Part shown: one piece after another, positions 37,553-49,919 of the stretch | Layout of the letters: every line of letters starts with the position of its first letter | Numbering within the stretch: position 1 is the stretch's first letter | Assembly (NCBI GenBank): GCA_028023455.1 | Contig: JAQFVV010006274.1 | Coordinates: 498,001 to 562,000 of the forward strand | DNA from: Epiperipatus broadwayi | Lineage: Eukaryota; Onychophora; Udeonychophora; Euonychophora; Peripatidae | Direction of reading: 5' to 3' | Length of the DNA stretch: 64,000 bases | The notes under the pieces: model-generated | Told to the model about the DNA's origin: nothing | What the model saw: only the letters and a program-made list of their open reading frames with translations | The model's database searches: none | Translations under genes and position numbers: made by a program

Positions 37553-38530
37553 TGTAATGATTACCACCCTTTTGACAATTGTTAATAATCATGTTAACAA
37601 TAAAGTGAAATAAATATAATATTTGCAAATTTTTGTCTAGGGGAATTTAAAGATAACTAAGGAGTGATCATGTATATAGTGGAGTGACCACAAACAAATT
37701 ATTTTTAATTGACGAGTCGATACTAGCCACAAGCAACAATCAAATTGAACCCACATAGAAACAAACTTCCATGCAAATTCAATTATATTTCTTGATCGTT
37801 ACCGTCTCCACCTGATACTTTATTACATTAACTAAATAAATAATCAGCTTGGCTTCGGATGAGAAATAACAAACAACAAAATAATTAACAACAACAATAA
37901 CTTTAATTAAAGAATAGAATTATATGGTAATAATAATAATAAAATGTATTTTCATATTACAATTAAAAAAATTATATGGCGATCATATAATTGTATATAT
38001 ATAGCTATAGAAAGTTCAGTTAATTATCTTAATGTCTTGGTGAGCTCACATACATATTTTGTATCCATAAATGTAGGAATATGGCCATTAATCATTAAAT
38101 TTTAATGTCTGCTAGCAATATAATATTTTAGCTTATTTTGGTTCATTCCATGGTACTTTTCCTAAAAGAGGTAGATTCGCAGACTAATTTATAAAAGTAC
38201 ATATCTATGGGATAATCACTTTAGGTGACTAGTTTTTCTTTTGTAGCTAACAAATATCAAATATTTCTTCAGCAGTGAATAATGATGAATAGATCAGTAG
38301 AATCAAGGTTAATTTTAAGGCATTTCATTACCTACAGCTTCATATTCAGCTGCAATTCTGGAAAGATTAGGGAAAGCTTCCTGGAGGATTCTCTTTTCCA
38401 TAAAATGCGTGATTAACTTAAAATCCTTACAAAATTTTATTGACTTCTGTACAGTAAAAGACACGATGATGAAATAATCTATAATTCTTGCCATCATTTT
38501 TTGGAACGTAGAGGATTTTTAGAAAGCTTC
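37553..38530 (+). repeat. ~1-kb dispersed repeat, copy A (inverse of 45.6-46.6 kb)
   Basis: Matches the reverse complement of 45610-46585 along its length, with roughly four in five bases kept. Shared blocks include CAATTGTTAATAATCA, GAATTTAAAGATAACTAA, CAGCTTG near TCGGATGAGAAATAAC, ATGGCCATTAAT, ATATTTCTTCAGCA and AAGCTTCCTGGAGG. Both copies begin TGTWA on this orientation, so a solo LTR of one retrotransposon family is conceivable, but no internal region or target duplication is visible. A frame at 38497-38315 (-) ends KRILQEAFPNLSRIAAEYEA and is not intact in the other copy. Confidence 0.75.
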
Positions 38531-40875
38531 TGTTGGTTCCGTTAACAACATTTTTTTGTTTTTAAAAAATATTCTTTATTTTAAAAAAATAAAATAACAC
38601 ATTTTATCTTTATACTTATTTTTAACATTTTAACAACACATTAAAATTTATTCTATCTACATGACTTAATATTTTTTTATACATAATAAAAGTATTTGCA
38701 TAAAACAACACTTGTAAACTTAGGTATGAAAGTTACAATATATAACTCTAAAAATAATATTACGTTTTTTTTCCAACAGATGTAATCAAAACATCTAATT
38801 ATAATACTTCTTCTTTTAAATATAAAATAATTTGACTCCAAACATGTTTCACTTTAAATTGTCTTACTATGTAAACTCTTGCTTACAATGACAATGCACT
38901 GTTAGTTTGAAAATAATAAATAATTTGGATTTTTTTTTTATAAATTAATGAATTTGTTTTATTTTATTGGTATAGTTTGTTGTGAAAACTTTTACATTGG
39001 TTTTGAATTTGAATTATGTGACATCGTTCCAGTCACAATTTAATAGCTAGTTTCAGGATCATTCATAGACTAAGTATAGAGAATAAAAAAATGTTTTGCT
39101 AATTTCCAGTTTAACAACAGATCAAAAATTGCAACAAAGAAAAAACTCACTTCTAAATGAAAAGGCAGTGAATGAAGAAAGGTTTAGTTGCACTAGGGAA
39201 TGTAGTTATTTCAATAATTATGTTCATTCATATTAAAATTCACATGCTGTAAAAGTAATATGGTCATTGCTGCTGTATTAGTAATCGGATAGCATTGATT
39301 CATCACAGAGTAGAATAGGATGATTTATCAGTTTTTGTTTTGTTTATATATTGTAAACATATGTTTTGGCTCTATCACAGTAAGCTTTATTCAGTGATCC
39401 AGGATGTAAAATTTTAATTAGTAATAATTTAGTAATATATTGAAAATCAGTGTGTAAAAATCAGTTATAGATTGAAATGCTTGTTGGATTATAATTTTCC
39501 AATTAAGAAAAAGCTCACTAAGAAATATCCTGAAAGTGAAGATGGCTTGGACTGTTAAAGACACTGGAAAATCTGATAGAGTGGATATTTATCTCATAAA
39601 CATTTTATCACAAGTTCCAGTGGCAGCTATTTCAAATAATATTTTAATAGTATTAAACTAATTTGGAAGCATGAAAATATTTAACACTTTATTATTATTA
39701 TTAAACAGTAGTTAAAAAGAAAAGAAAAATTATAATTCTTCTAAATTTTGTGAACAATCTTTCAATATATTGTATTTTAATTTAAATTGAAATGTAACAG
39801 TCTAATTTCTTTTCACTAGAGGGAGCGATATTAATTTATTCACATTTTACAGTCATTGGCTCATTTAGTACCATCATGCATTGTAATACAAAGTATAAAT
39901 AATAGAACAAGTTTGTGGGGGGGGGGTTTATTAAGAGAAAAAAATCAGAATAAGAAGACTTCAATTCTACACTTATAAAAAAATAAACTAAAAAGAAAAG
40001 CTGAAAAGTAATAACTTTGGGAAAATTTGAACAAAACTTTAGGAATATGTGGAATTAAAAGGTTGGAGTAGAAACTTTATAACTCTGTATTGTTTCATCA
40101 CTGTTTTTCATTGATCTTATGATTCCTAATGTGCCTACTGGAGAAGCTAGAATGACCGCCATCTGGATAATTATTTGCCTCAACAAATACTATTTCAAAC
40201 GAAGAACAATTCCAGAAAATGTAAGCAATTATTTTTGTTTTGTTTATATCAGTCAGTTGTCAGATTTAAAAATAACACAGAAATTATTTAGGTTTAAAAG
40301 ACAAAGTTTAAAGTGTTTTGAGTTTTCACGTGCTCTTAAGTATAAAGCAGAAAAGTACATTTGCTTAGAAATTGTACTCTTTATAAAATATAATTCAAAA
40401 TAATTTTGAAGAAAAGTTTCAGGAGATATAGTAAACAAACTTAAAAGTCATTTTAAATCATCTAAAGTTTAATAAAATTAAAGAAAAATGCAGGAATTTA
40501 TTTCTTATTCTCATTAAAGTAGAAAACTCGTCTGCAATGGTGTTTCAGCGCGAATTTGCTTAGTTATTGAAAATAGAAAAATGACAGATTAATAATGCCA
40601 AGTATATTGTATTGATAATTGCTCACCCTTGAATAAATTCTTCTCAATATTATTAAGCACATATTAATTTGCTGATAGAAAGGAATAAATCAATGTTTAC
40701 TTTTTTAGTCTTATTGTACAACTTGCAAATTAATAATATTTTAAAAATGTTTTAAAATTGCCCAAATCATTTAAAATTATGACAAATATATTCGCAGAGG
40801 GAAAAACAAAATAAACAAATCAATAAATAATTTTAAATTTATTTTAACTGTCTTACACTCGAAAATGTTTAAATA
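38531..40875. other. Intron sequence, no supported gene
   Basis: A stretch at 40119-40220 has a balanced composition and is followed by GTAAGC (TGPEN-like end ...RRTIPEN|gtaagc), but it matches neither UBR nor any family I know and has no evident acceptor partner. A G run (GGGGGGGGG) occurs at 39917. On the minus strand near 39060, CCTGAAACTAGC recalls the GAAACTAG of the hammerhead family, without CTGANGA upstream. Confidence 0.4.
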
Positions 40876-41042
40876 TTATCTCACTATGCTGACATCGATA
40901 AATAAATCAATAAATGGTTATCTCACTATGATGACATAGATAAATAAATAAATAAATGGTTATCTTATTATGATGACATCGATAAATAAATAAATAAATG
41001 GTTATCTCACTATGCTGACATCGATAAATAAACCAATAAATG
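40876..41042. repeat. Minisatellite, four copies of about 42 bp
   Basis: TATCTCACTATG(C/A)TGACATCGATAAATAAATC then AATAAATGGT repeats four times with few changes (third copy TATCTTATTATGATG). The flanks TTAACTGTCTTACACTC (40846) and TTAATTGTCTTACACTC (41133) are related too, so the array may have grown inside an older duplicated segment. Confidence 0.9.
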
Positions 41043-42224
41043 ATTTTTAAAAGCTAAGCTTGTTAATGGTAAGGAATCTACAAATTCAGTTAAGGAAAAT
41101 TATCTATAAAAAAAAAGTATGGATAAACCTATTTTAATTGTCTTACACTCTGAAAAACATTTGAATATTGTCATTATGCTAGCATCAAACATAATAATCA
41201 ATATATATATATATACGTTACTTAGGAATGTTTGCTCAGGATATCAGTTTTCTTGTCATTTTTGCTCATAAGGATGGAATAAACTTTGATTAATGGGATA
41301 AAATCAAATGGGAGAAAATGTTCGTTTATTTTTGTTATTGCTATGTTTAGCATTAGAATACATTTTTGTCATGTATTATTTAAGGATTATTTTTTATATA
41401 TATTTATTGTGGTGTAAAATATATTTAGTTAAGGAGGAAGAGATGTATAAAGGTATATACATTTATTACACATATTTTGGTATTTTCCCAGTTAAGGGAA
41501 AACATAAGATTAAATATCATTTATTTAGACAGAGAGAGAGGGAGCTATTTATCTCTTGCATTTTTTTTTAAACAGATTTTAATATTTTCTTGAAGGGTAA
41601 ACATACAGACCCAAATTTGTCACAGTTATACACATAATGACCCAATTGTTTTAATATATGAAATAATTAATATAAGCATTTTTCATTTCTTAATTTTGCC
41701 TATGAATGAACATGTCCACTTTAAATATAAAATATAGGTTGATCTTCATTGTTTACGTATATATATATGGCTTGCTATAACAAAAGTATAATTATTATTT
41801 TAAAATAATTAATGGTCATTTGTCTTTTATGTTGATGGTTTGTTTATTAATATATTAATAGTTTCGGCATTGTGAAATGGAATATTTATGTTTCCACTTT
41901 TATTATTAGGATTATTTTATCTTACTATTGAATTAATAAGGATTTGTGACAGCTTTCAGCTGATAAGTATGTGCCACATATAATGCCATCAAATAGAATA
42001 ATATTAATATTGTGCATGGGCTGATGGAGAATCTCCCATTGCTGATTAAGTGAGAGGATGATATTGTCGAGGCTGATTAATAGTTAGTGCTTAGTTAGCA
42101 TAGTTAATCCGAAGAAAGGATGATATTCACGGTCTGAATTCTATTTCCCTGTGATGAGGCAATGCCCTCACTTATATACCTATGGAAAGGTATCAGAATT
42201 GGCCATATTATTGTACAACTATCA
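41043..42224. other. Intron sequence, no supported gene
   Basis: An 87-codon hydrophobic frame at 41308-41571 shows no family resemblance and is likely chance. From about 41940 the sequence becomes more complex, probably the upstream part of the dispersed repeat listed next. Confidence 0.4.
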
Positions 42225-42600
42225 TGTTGTTTTGTAGAGCCTCCCTTTATTGTTTGGTCTCTCATGAGGTTATATAGTTAATTTTCCATCGTGTATGGTG
42301 AAGTTTAGTATTTCCAAATCAAATAGCAAGGATAAGATAAAGCTAGATTAAGGGACACTGGTCTATCTATAGTGAGTGCTTAATTGGAATAGTGTCTTTA
42401 TGATGCTGTAGGATCTTCATCAGTTTATAAACAAACCAACCCAAAACTTACTAGTGATTGTAGAACTTCTATATGAAAGAGCAAAGGGGTACACCTGGAC
42501 AATGTGGACTTATCTTCATCAAGCAGTGACTCGCTGATGGATCAGTAAGATAATTTAACTATTGAATTATTAGGTTGTGGACATAGGCAATGTTGTAGGT
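42225..42600 (+). repeat. Dispersed repeat, related to 17.03-17.40 kb
   Basis: Shares ordered blocks with the copy in the 14-kb intron, the best being GACTCGCTGATGGAT followed ~45 bases later by GTGGACATAGGCAAT. Upstream sequence (41.94-42.22 kb) may belong to the same element. No coding content recognised. Confidence 0.45.
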
Positions 42601-43919
42601 GTCATGTGTGCATTTAACTTATGATGTATGTCCTCATATCAAAACAATGCATCTTTTTATAGTAAATGATAATAAATTATTAATTGTGCTGCATGTGATA
42701 ATTGCCCTTATCATATTCGGACAAATAAAATAGCTACAGTTTAATACACTAAATTATAACGTAGAGTTTTAGATTTAAAAAGTTGAGTATATCCCAAAGA
42801 CTTAAATATATTTTGTTTTATAATTTAAATGCTAAGTTAGCTGAAAAAAAAGTTTAACCATCTTATTCTATGAGATAGAATAATAATAGAAACATATCCA
42901 ATAATAATAGTGATACTATGAATATCACTGTATTAATTTGTCTTACTTAATATGTATATAGTCAATGGAATACCAATTATTTTCAATCCCTAATGAATTC
43001 GTCTTATTTCATGCAACGTGTCTGAAATAAAGTTGTAAATAATGTAAATAAACCTTGTTGTGTTAAAAATTTATTTAGTTGTCAGTAATCTTATTGCTAA
43101 TCAACACACACACACATTATTATTGTTATTGCTATCGACACATCATCTGATTATATAGATATCATCATCGATCAATATAGTATAAATAACTATATGTTGG
43201 TATACCATAATAATTTTGGTAAGCTTTGTGATTTATGAGTACATCTAAGGCATCATTACTTAATAATCAAATATTATTAACCTAGAGTGCTTATTATTTT
43301 AAGTGTATACTAAAAGATAAAGACTTAATATTGGTTTAATCAATTTATTTGAACCCGCAGATCTATCATTCACTGATCTTGATCACATTGTTTATAATTA
43401 ATTGAGAAAAGAAATTGGTAAGTTATTGTGTTTAGCTATTGAAAAGTTATTCATGTGTCTTGAAGCTCTAAGTATATAATAGTTATGGAATTTATAAAGT
43501 TTCTTTGAAATTAATAAATATTGTTTGTTAATTCGATTTAGTATTAAGAGCTGTTTTGTGCGTTATATTTGGGTAATGGCAAAATTACCCTCACTGACCC
43601 AAGTATATCTTGTATAACAATCTTTAAGTTATGTGAACCCTGAGAAGAATAAGTTATATTAATCTGCAATATAGGATTTGAATTTATGGTAAATTCTATA
43701 TCTAGTTAATTATTGTAGTTGGATTTGAGTTGTATTACATTCACTGTTTTATGAAAAGTCAACCAAACTTTAAAGTATAAATTGCTTCCTTTGTCTTAAA
43801 TGTATAGCTTGTTTTGATTTTATGGTGAATATTCTGGTTGTGGTAGGCTTGGAATCCCTATTTTATTTAGTTATCTTATGATCATTTAATTCAATATCAA
43901 TTTAGAGTTCTGGACATCA

Positions 43920-44250
43920 CCTTCCATCATCATCATTCTTCTCATCTGTCATTTCAATCTTTCTTTATTTCTTTATTCTTTTTTCATCCTAATTCATTAT
44001 CCCAATTAACTCACCATTCAGTAGCTCTTACTCCACTATCATCTTAATCATCCATTAACTCTTATTCTACCATCATCTCATTCATTCATTATTCTGATAC
44101 ATCTTCTTTTCTCTTCATTCTCAGACTCCTTTCATTTTATTATTTAATTATTACTTATTTTCATCATCCATTTATTCATCTACCTCCTAATGTACTTCTT
44201 ACTTAATTTATAATTCTAATTTCATATTCATTCCATCGATCTAATTATTA
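43920..44250. repeat. Pyrimidine-rich TCAT/ATC simple sequence
   Basis: The + strand is dominated by TCATC, TTCAT and CTTCT permutations with very few G. Degenerate microsatellite. Confidence 0.7.
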
Positions 44251-44439
44251 TTTATTTATTGGTTTGCCGAATATTAAATTTATGTTATTTGTTTGTTTGT
44301 GGATTTTAAAGCTAGTTTGACCAGAAGTTATTATCTTCATTAACCACCTTGTGATCTTCTTTAGGTCTATAGTTTCATGCGAGTTTAGTCTATAAAGAAA
44401 TCCTCTCTTTAGTTTAACATTTATTTTAGGCGTATATTC

Positions 44440-44612
44440 TAGATTGATTAGATTAGTTGTAGCTAAGAAGGTTACAGAGGAGGATATGTCGCCTTAAAAC
44501 ATGAGTTTAGATTGATTAGACAGTTGTTGGTAGAAGGTTACATAGGAGGATATGGCTCCCAAATGTGTACTCTGACTAGCTAGATTAGTAAGAAGGTTAC
44601 AATATATGTTTT
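44440..44612. repeat. Degenerate tandem repeat around AAGGTTACA(G/T)AGGAGGATATG
   Basis: AAGGTTACAGAGGAGGATAT (44468) and AAGGTTACATAGGAGGATAT (44534), then a third partial AAGGTTACAATAT (44593), each preceded by a form of AGATTAG. Spacing 60-66 bp. The block leads to AAGGAAATAAAATTATTCTA then TCTATCTATC at about 44690, which looks like the 3' end of a LINE; that is inference. Confidence 0.6.
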
Positions 44613-45609
44613 AATAATTTGTATATGAAAATTTTCATTGTTTATAAGAGTTAATATTGTGATAACAGTTTTTCAGTCTGTTTCTTATAAGGAAATAAAA
44701 TTATTCTATCTATCTATTAAATAATTACATAGATAGACAAATAATTACAATATAATTTTTGGCCCAACTATTGATGATTTCACTCAATTTAACAAATGCA
44801 TTATTTGGGAATAAAATCAAATCATTTTAACTCGGGATGAAGAATTACTTTTTTATTGTTGCTGTGTTGTGATACTTTATAAATATTAAGATTGCAATAT
44901 ATTATAAGAGCGAACTAAGTAATAAGGCATTTGCATATTTAATATGATTTATTTGATTTGCATGATATTAATTTTTTAAAAAAGTATATAATCAATCCAT
45001 TATTTTTATGATACAGAAAGTTTGAACACTGTTATCTAAATCATTATAAAACTGTTCATCTCAATATTGCAGGCAGATGATCAATTCCAATAAATAATTT
45101 TAATGGAATTAACAAAACAATTTTTTTTTATATGCCTACCAAGGTACTGGATTTCTAAATGTTATTTAGACTAAGGATGACATAGTTTGTTATGTTTATG
45201 CCTACCAGCTTGTAAGTTTGTTTCCAAAAAAGTACAGCCAAGCATGATATTGTAAAATTAAAAGAAATTTTTTTTTTTAGCATAGAGATAAAATTGAGTG
45301 ATGTTTATGCTAAAGTGACTCTATTTTATTCCTAAATAGAGGAGGGACAAATGTAACTCTACTGCCTGAGTTTACAGACATTGCTTTTATGTGAATATTT
45401 CCCCCAATTATATATTATAGAATATTAAAAGTCATGTATGTAAAATAAATTTCAAAGTGTTTTGAAATGACAGCAATAAGTGTAAAACTAAAATGTATTA
45501 TAATTTTTATTTTAAAATAATATTACCATTTTTAAATAAATGAACATTGCTATAGAAACCAGTCGCAAATGACTGGGGAAGAAAAAAACCCACTATGTTT
45601 ATCTGCTTT

Positions 45610-46585
45610 TCTAAGAAAGGAAGGGAATGATTATTACTTCTTTGTCATGTCTTTTACTGGAGAGAAGTCAATTAAATTTTCAAGGTATATTTAAGTGAAT
45701 AATATGCATTTTATGAAGTAGAAACCCTCCAGAATGCTTTCCCTGAATTTTCCAGCATTATAGTTGAATATGATCCCTTAAAATTAATTTTAATCCTGCC
45801 GTTGTGTTCGTTATTATCTAATGCTGAAGAAATATTTGACATTTACTTGCTATAAGAAGAAACATAGAAATGTACTTCTATAATTAGTCTGTGAATCTAC
45901 TTATTTCGATGCTCTTAGAAAAATTACAGTGGAAACTCTCATAGGAAAAACTGCCACAGAATGAATCAAAAAACTTAAAATATTAGTTTTGCTAGCAGAT
46001 GTTTAACATTAATGATTTTAATGGCCATATATCCACATTTATAGAGATAGAAATTTATATGAGCTCATAAAGATATCAAAGTAATTAACTGAACTTTCTA
46101 TTAGCTTTTCTGAATGAGCTATTATAAAGCTACAAAATTTTTTTCACCTCTCACACATACTCATCTTATATTTTTAAAGTGTAAATATGTAGATAAATTT
46201 ATTATTATTAGATAACTATTTGTTAATTAAAGTTATTGTAATTGTCAATAATTTTGTTATTTGTCATTTCTCATCCGAAATTCAAGCTGATTATTTATTT
46301 TGTTAATTTAATAATAGTATTGGGTGGAGGGCATAGCGGTTAGGAAATATAATTGAATCTGCATAGAGGTTATTTTTTTATGTATGTTCAATTTGATTTT
46401 TACTTGTTACTATTATAGATTTGTCAATTAAAAAGAAGTTTTGACTGTTCACTCCACCAAGTATACGGTCGCCCATTAGTTATCTTTAATTTCCTCTAGA
46501 CTAAAATTAATTTGAAAATGTATTTTTTATTTTATTGTTAACTTGATTATTACCAATTGTTAATAGAGCATTTACTGTAACAGTA
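45610..46585 (-). repeat. ~1-kb dispersed repeat, copy B (inverse of 37.55-38.53 kb)
   Basis: Reverse-complement match of copy A across the unit (see copy A for blocks). The two copies are about 7 kb apart in opposite orientation inside one intron, so the pre-mRNA could fold them together. Confidence 0.75.
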
Positions 46586-47299
46586 TATATATAGAAAATT
46601 AAATAATATATATATATTATTTTAACTAATATTATGTGTGATGTCCATTTCTTAATAAAATAATTAGAAATTTGTTTCTTTGATTATATTTATTAATATT
46701 ATAGCTATTATGTGTTTCATTTGTAGGAATTATTATTTGATAGTGTTTTTTCAAGATGTTCAACACCTTCTCTACTGTTTTTGCATTGTTTGTAACAAAT
46801 CTTAAAAAAAAACCCTGCATTCTTATGATTAGTTTATAATTCAAAAGGAAATTAATTTAGAGATCTGAGGAAATCTGCTAGATAGTTGATACTGTTATAG
46901 GGAAGTTTTATAAAGCACTGTGAAAAAGGCATAGGAGGAATGTAGTTTTTTTTAAATATTTAATATTATTCTTGTAGAATTCTTAAACGATATGGGAGCT
47001 AGCTGAATAGATGTAGTTTGTCTAAAACACATCTACAATTTTCTTATGAACAATAATAATTCATACCTTTGATTAATTACATTTTAAAATATATTCACAA
47101 TTGATTGACACTTTTTAAATTATAAGCATTAATTCTTTAAGTTATTCTTTTGTGATAACTTCTAAAGAAAAAAGGAATTAAAAAATTAAATTAAAATGTA
47201 TTATACATAATAAAAGCTTTCTTAAAAATAACACATGTATGTCTATAATTAGATATTATATGTAATATATATTATTAATGAGGAATTATTTATTGATAG

Positions 47300-47386
47300 T
47301 TGTAGGATGTAACACATTTTGTTTGGATTATGATGTTTCTTCACAGTCGGTCTCAATTCATCTTCCTGTTACAAGATTATTAGCAG
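47300..47386 (+). CDS. UBR1/UBR2: UBR1/UBR2-type E3 ubiquitin ligase, internal exon
   Basis: Two bases complete the split codon (G|TT, Val), then VGCNTFCLDYDVSSQ followed by SVSIHLPVTRLLA and a first G of the next Gly. The block YxVSxxxVSIHLPxSRxLAGL is strongly conserved in UBR1/UBR2. Acceptor TTATTGATAG; donor GTGAGT. An alternative acceptor six bases downstream (TTGTAG) also keeps phase and would remove Val-Val, so the exact 5' edge is uncertain by two codons. CAG|TCG at 47347 could be mistaken for the acceptor, but the coding match clearly continues upstream of it. Confidence 0.93.
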
Positions 47387-48107
47387 GTGAGTAAATTGAT
47401 TTTATTTGAACAAATTTGTGGGAGGAAAAAACAAAAAGGTTAAACGGAAAATTTAAATTTTTAATAAAAATGTTGCAAAGTAGATGCTAGACAAATTATA
47501 TATGTTAAGTTTTAAATATAGTATGATAAATCTCACTCTGTTAGAGTGATGCTTTTTTTCATTAGTTACCAAATACGTACACATGTATATATATGCAATA
47601 TTGAACACATACAATGAAAATAATATATAATAATTGGAACACTAAATTTCCAATTGCTAACTATATTATTGCATTGCCTTCTAAAGGGCATTGCATAAAT
47701 ATATCTATTCCTTAGAAATTTATCACTTTGGTTATTATATATATATAATAATGATAATTAAAAATTGGAATCATTCAAAATAAATTCTAATAAAATATCA
47801 AAATTGAAATTTTATTTGCTATTGTAGTTGGTAAGATTATTGAAAGCTTGCTATAATGTTAATATAATTTGTAATTTATGTTATTTAGTAAACAGTTTAT
47901 TTTCTATCTATGATTTCAATGTTTACTTGTTACATATAATTTAGGATTTTTATATTATAACAGTGATATTATATGATCTAATAATTAGAGAAAATATAGA
48001 ACAAAGTTTTATAATTGAGCTAAGAGAGAAAAATTGTGGAAAATTGAAGTTGTAAAATTATGCAATAAATAAAAATAAAATGAAATGTAATAAAAAATTG
48101 AATATAC
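47387..48107 (+). other. Start of the 12.3-kb UBR intron, nothing recognised
   Basis: Begins GTGAGT. AT-rich, no repeat family identified. Confidence 0.5.
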
Positions 48108-49663
48108 ACCTGGGTCTCGTTTTACGCGATAGATAGGTTCCTCAGAAAACACGCACAAACAAAATCGCGCAAAAATAGACGTAACTTACATTGAAAAGGG
48201 GGGATGCGGTCTGTGATTTTTCAAAATTCGCGTAAAAGCAAAGCACCAACGTAAAATTACTTTAAAATTCGCGCAAAAAAAAAAAAATAAGGAAATAAAA
48301 TATGACTAATAAAAAATTTCAAATTTGAAAAAAATTGATACAAGACAAACTTTTTTTAACTATAATATTTAATTTTATTCAAAATAATATATTTTTATGC
48401 ATAATTTACAGTACAGTAATTTACATTTTTTATACAAGTTTTAATTATTATTGCTATTTGTCAAAAAACACGTTCGTTTGTAAACTGGTAAAAAATCAAA
48501 TTTTTCACAAGAGGAAGTACAACTAATGCGAACTTCACACTCATGTTGTATCAATGGTTTTCTGGTGACAACGTAATTAGTAATTAATATTTGAGACGAT
48601 GATTTTATTAATTGTTTATGAAGCTCGCGATATCCAGACATACAACCATTTAGCTCTCGTTGGAATTTAAGAGCACGTTAATGATTACTGTCATTAATAA
48701 GAAAATAATAATAAAAAGTTTATTATAAGATATATAAAATATCTATATATACAACAAAAAACATGAAAATAACAAATTTTCAATAAAAAAGCTTTTTTCG
48801 ATACATATAATTTGTATCCTTTTCAATATGTCTACTCACGATTACCGTAAAACATACATATAGCGACATCTATTTATAATACAACCAACAAAAAACAATT
48901 ATTATCATCAATTATTTCATGAATACATACAATACAATATAAAAAATATAAAATATATAAAATATATTCCTTCATTAATTATATTTTTTATATTTTTTAT
49001 TTTTTATATTGTATTGTATGTATTCATGAAATAATTGATGATAATAATTGTTTTTTGTTGGTTGTATTATAAATAGATGTCGCTATATGTATGTTTTACG
49101 GTAATCGTGAGTAGACATATTGAAAAGGATACAAATTATATGTATCGAAAAAAGCTTTTTTATTGAAAATTTGTTATTTTCATGTTTTTTGTTGTATATA
49201 TAGATATTTTATATATCTTATAATAAACTTTTTATATTTTAAAATAACAACATAAAGAAGTATTTTTATATTCTTTTTATATGGAAAATAATAATTGATT
49301 ACGTTCTTTTTTAAAAAGCAAAAACAGAATGTGATTTAAAATGCAAAATTAACACGCACAATGTTTGAACAAATTTACATTATAATCTTGTAAAATTTAA
49401 TATGTGTATACATAAAATATGGAAATCATGATTTTAATTTCATTATTGCATAAAATCTTACTATTATAAAGCACTGAAAATATTGAAATTACTAAGATGA
49501 AAGTTGCATTCCAATAATGTGCTATTACTTTCAATATAACGTAAGTGCGCGAAATTTATTATTTAAAGTAATAGCGCATTATCGGACATCGACTTCCGGT
49601 GAAGCACGAATCGTGTAACTTCAAAATCGTGTTAAATAAGTCCGTGTAAAAAGAGACCCAGGT
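48108..49663. mobile_element. Non-autonomous DNA element with short inverted ends, containing a nested palindrome
   Basis: Starts ACCTGGGTCTCGTTTTACGC and ends with the inverse, GTGTAAAAAGAGACCCAGGT. Both sides are flanked by ATAC (48104-48107 and 49664-49667), a possible 4-bp target duplication that also contains TA. Subterminal sequence is rich in CGCG/GCGC words (CGCGCAAAAA, AATAGCGCATTA) unlike its neighbours. Without the nested palindrome the element is ~1.03 kb. A 66-codon minus frame (48441-48641) has no recognised motif. Superfamily not assigned. Confidence 0.78.
48711..49235. repeat. Near-perfect 525-bp palindrome (arms about 250 bp)
   Basis: ATAAAAAGTTTATTATAAGA at the left is mirrored by TCTTATAATAAACTTTTTAT at the right. 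The arms stay complementary almost base for base through TAGCGACATCTATTTATAAT and GTATTCATGAAATAATTGAT up to a ~50-bp A/T centre near 48950-49000. It interrupts the 1-kb TIR element, so it inserted later or arose by inverted duplication within it. Such perfect arms imply very recent origin or gene conversion between arms. Confidence 0.92.
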
Positions 49664-49919
49664 ATACTTGCACAATAAAAGTTTTGGGATATATTACCAA
49701 AGTGGTAATACCACATTTTAGAAATTACATAATTTGTCACTTTGTGGGTGAAATATGAATTAATCAATCTTATTTATTAAATAAATGTTAAAAGAAATCT
49801 ATGCTTTTGAAGTGGATTGCTGTTAAGTTTGTATAATAATCCTGCTTATGAAATATGATATTTTAAAATTAAAATTGTAATGTTGACAGGTATATAGTGT
49901 TTAAACATATATATATTGT
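49664..49919. other. AT-rich intron sequence between the TIR element and the purine tract
   Basis: Nothing recognised. The tract that follows starts just after TGTAACCTACTAGAATGAG at 49916, an LTR-like beginning without a partner. Confidence 0.4.

Noticed and set aside
39040-39075. Minus-strand CCTGAAACTAGC as a hammerhead relic
   Set aside because: No CTGANGA upstream and no stem I or cleavage triplet; chance match to GAAACTAG.
40119-40220. Exon-like stretch ending at GTAAGC
   Set aside because: Does not match UBR in any frame, has no clear acceptor, and exons 4 and 5 already join in phase without it.
42390-42430. CTGATGAAGATCCTACAG on the minus strand as another hammerhead
   Set aside because: No GAAAC follows at the required distance; only the first half of the core is present.
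47347-47386. CAG|TCG as acceptor of UBR exon 5
   Set aside because: The conserved UBR frame (LDYDVSSQ) continues upstream of it and the phase from exon 4 fits only the sites at 47300 or 47306.
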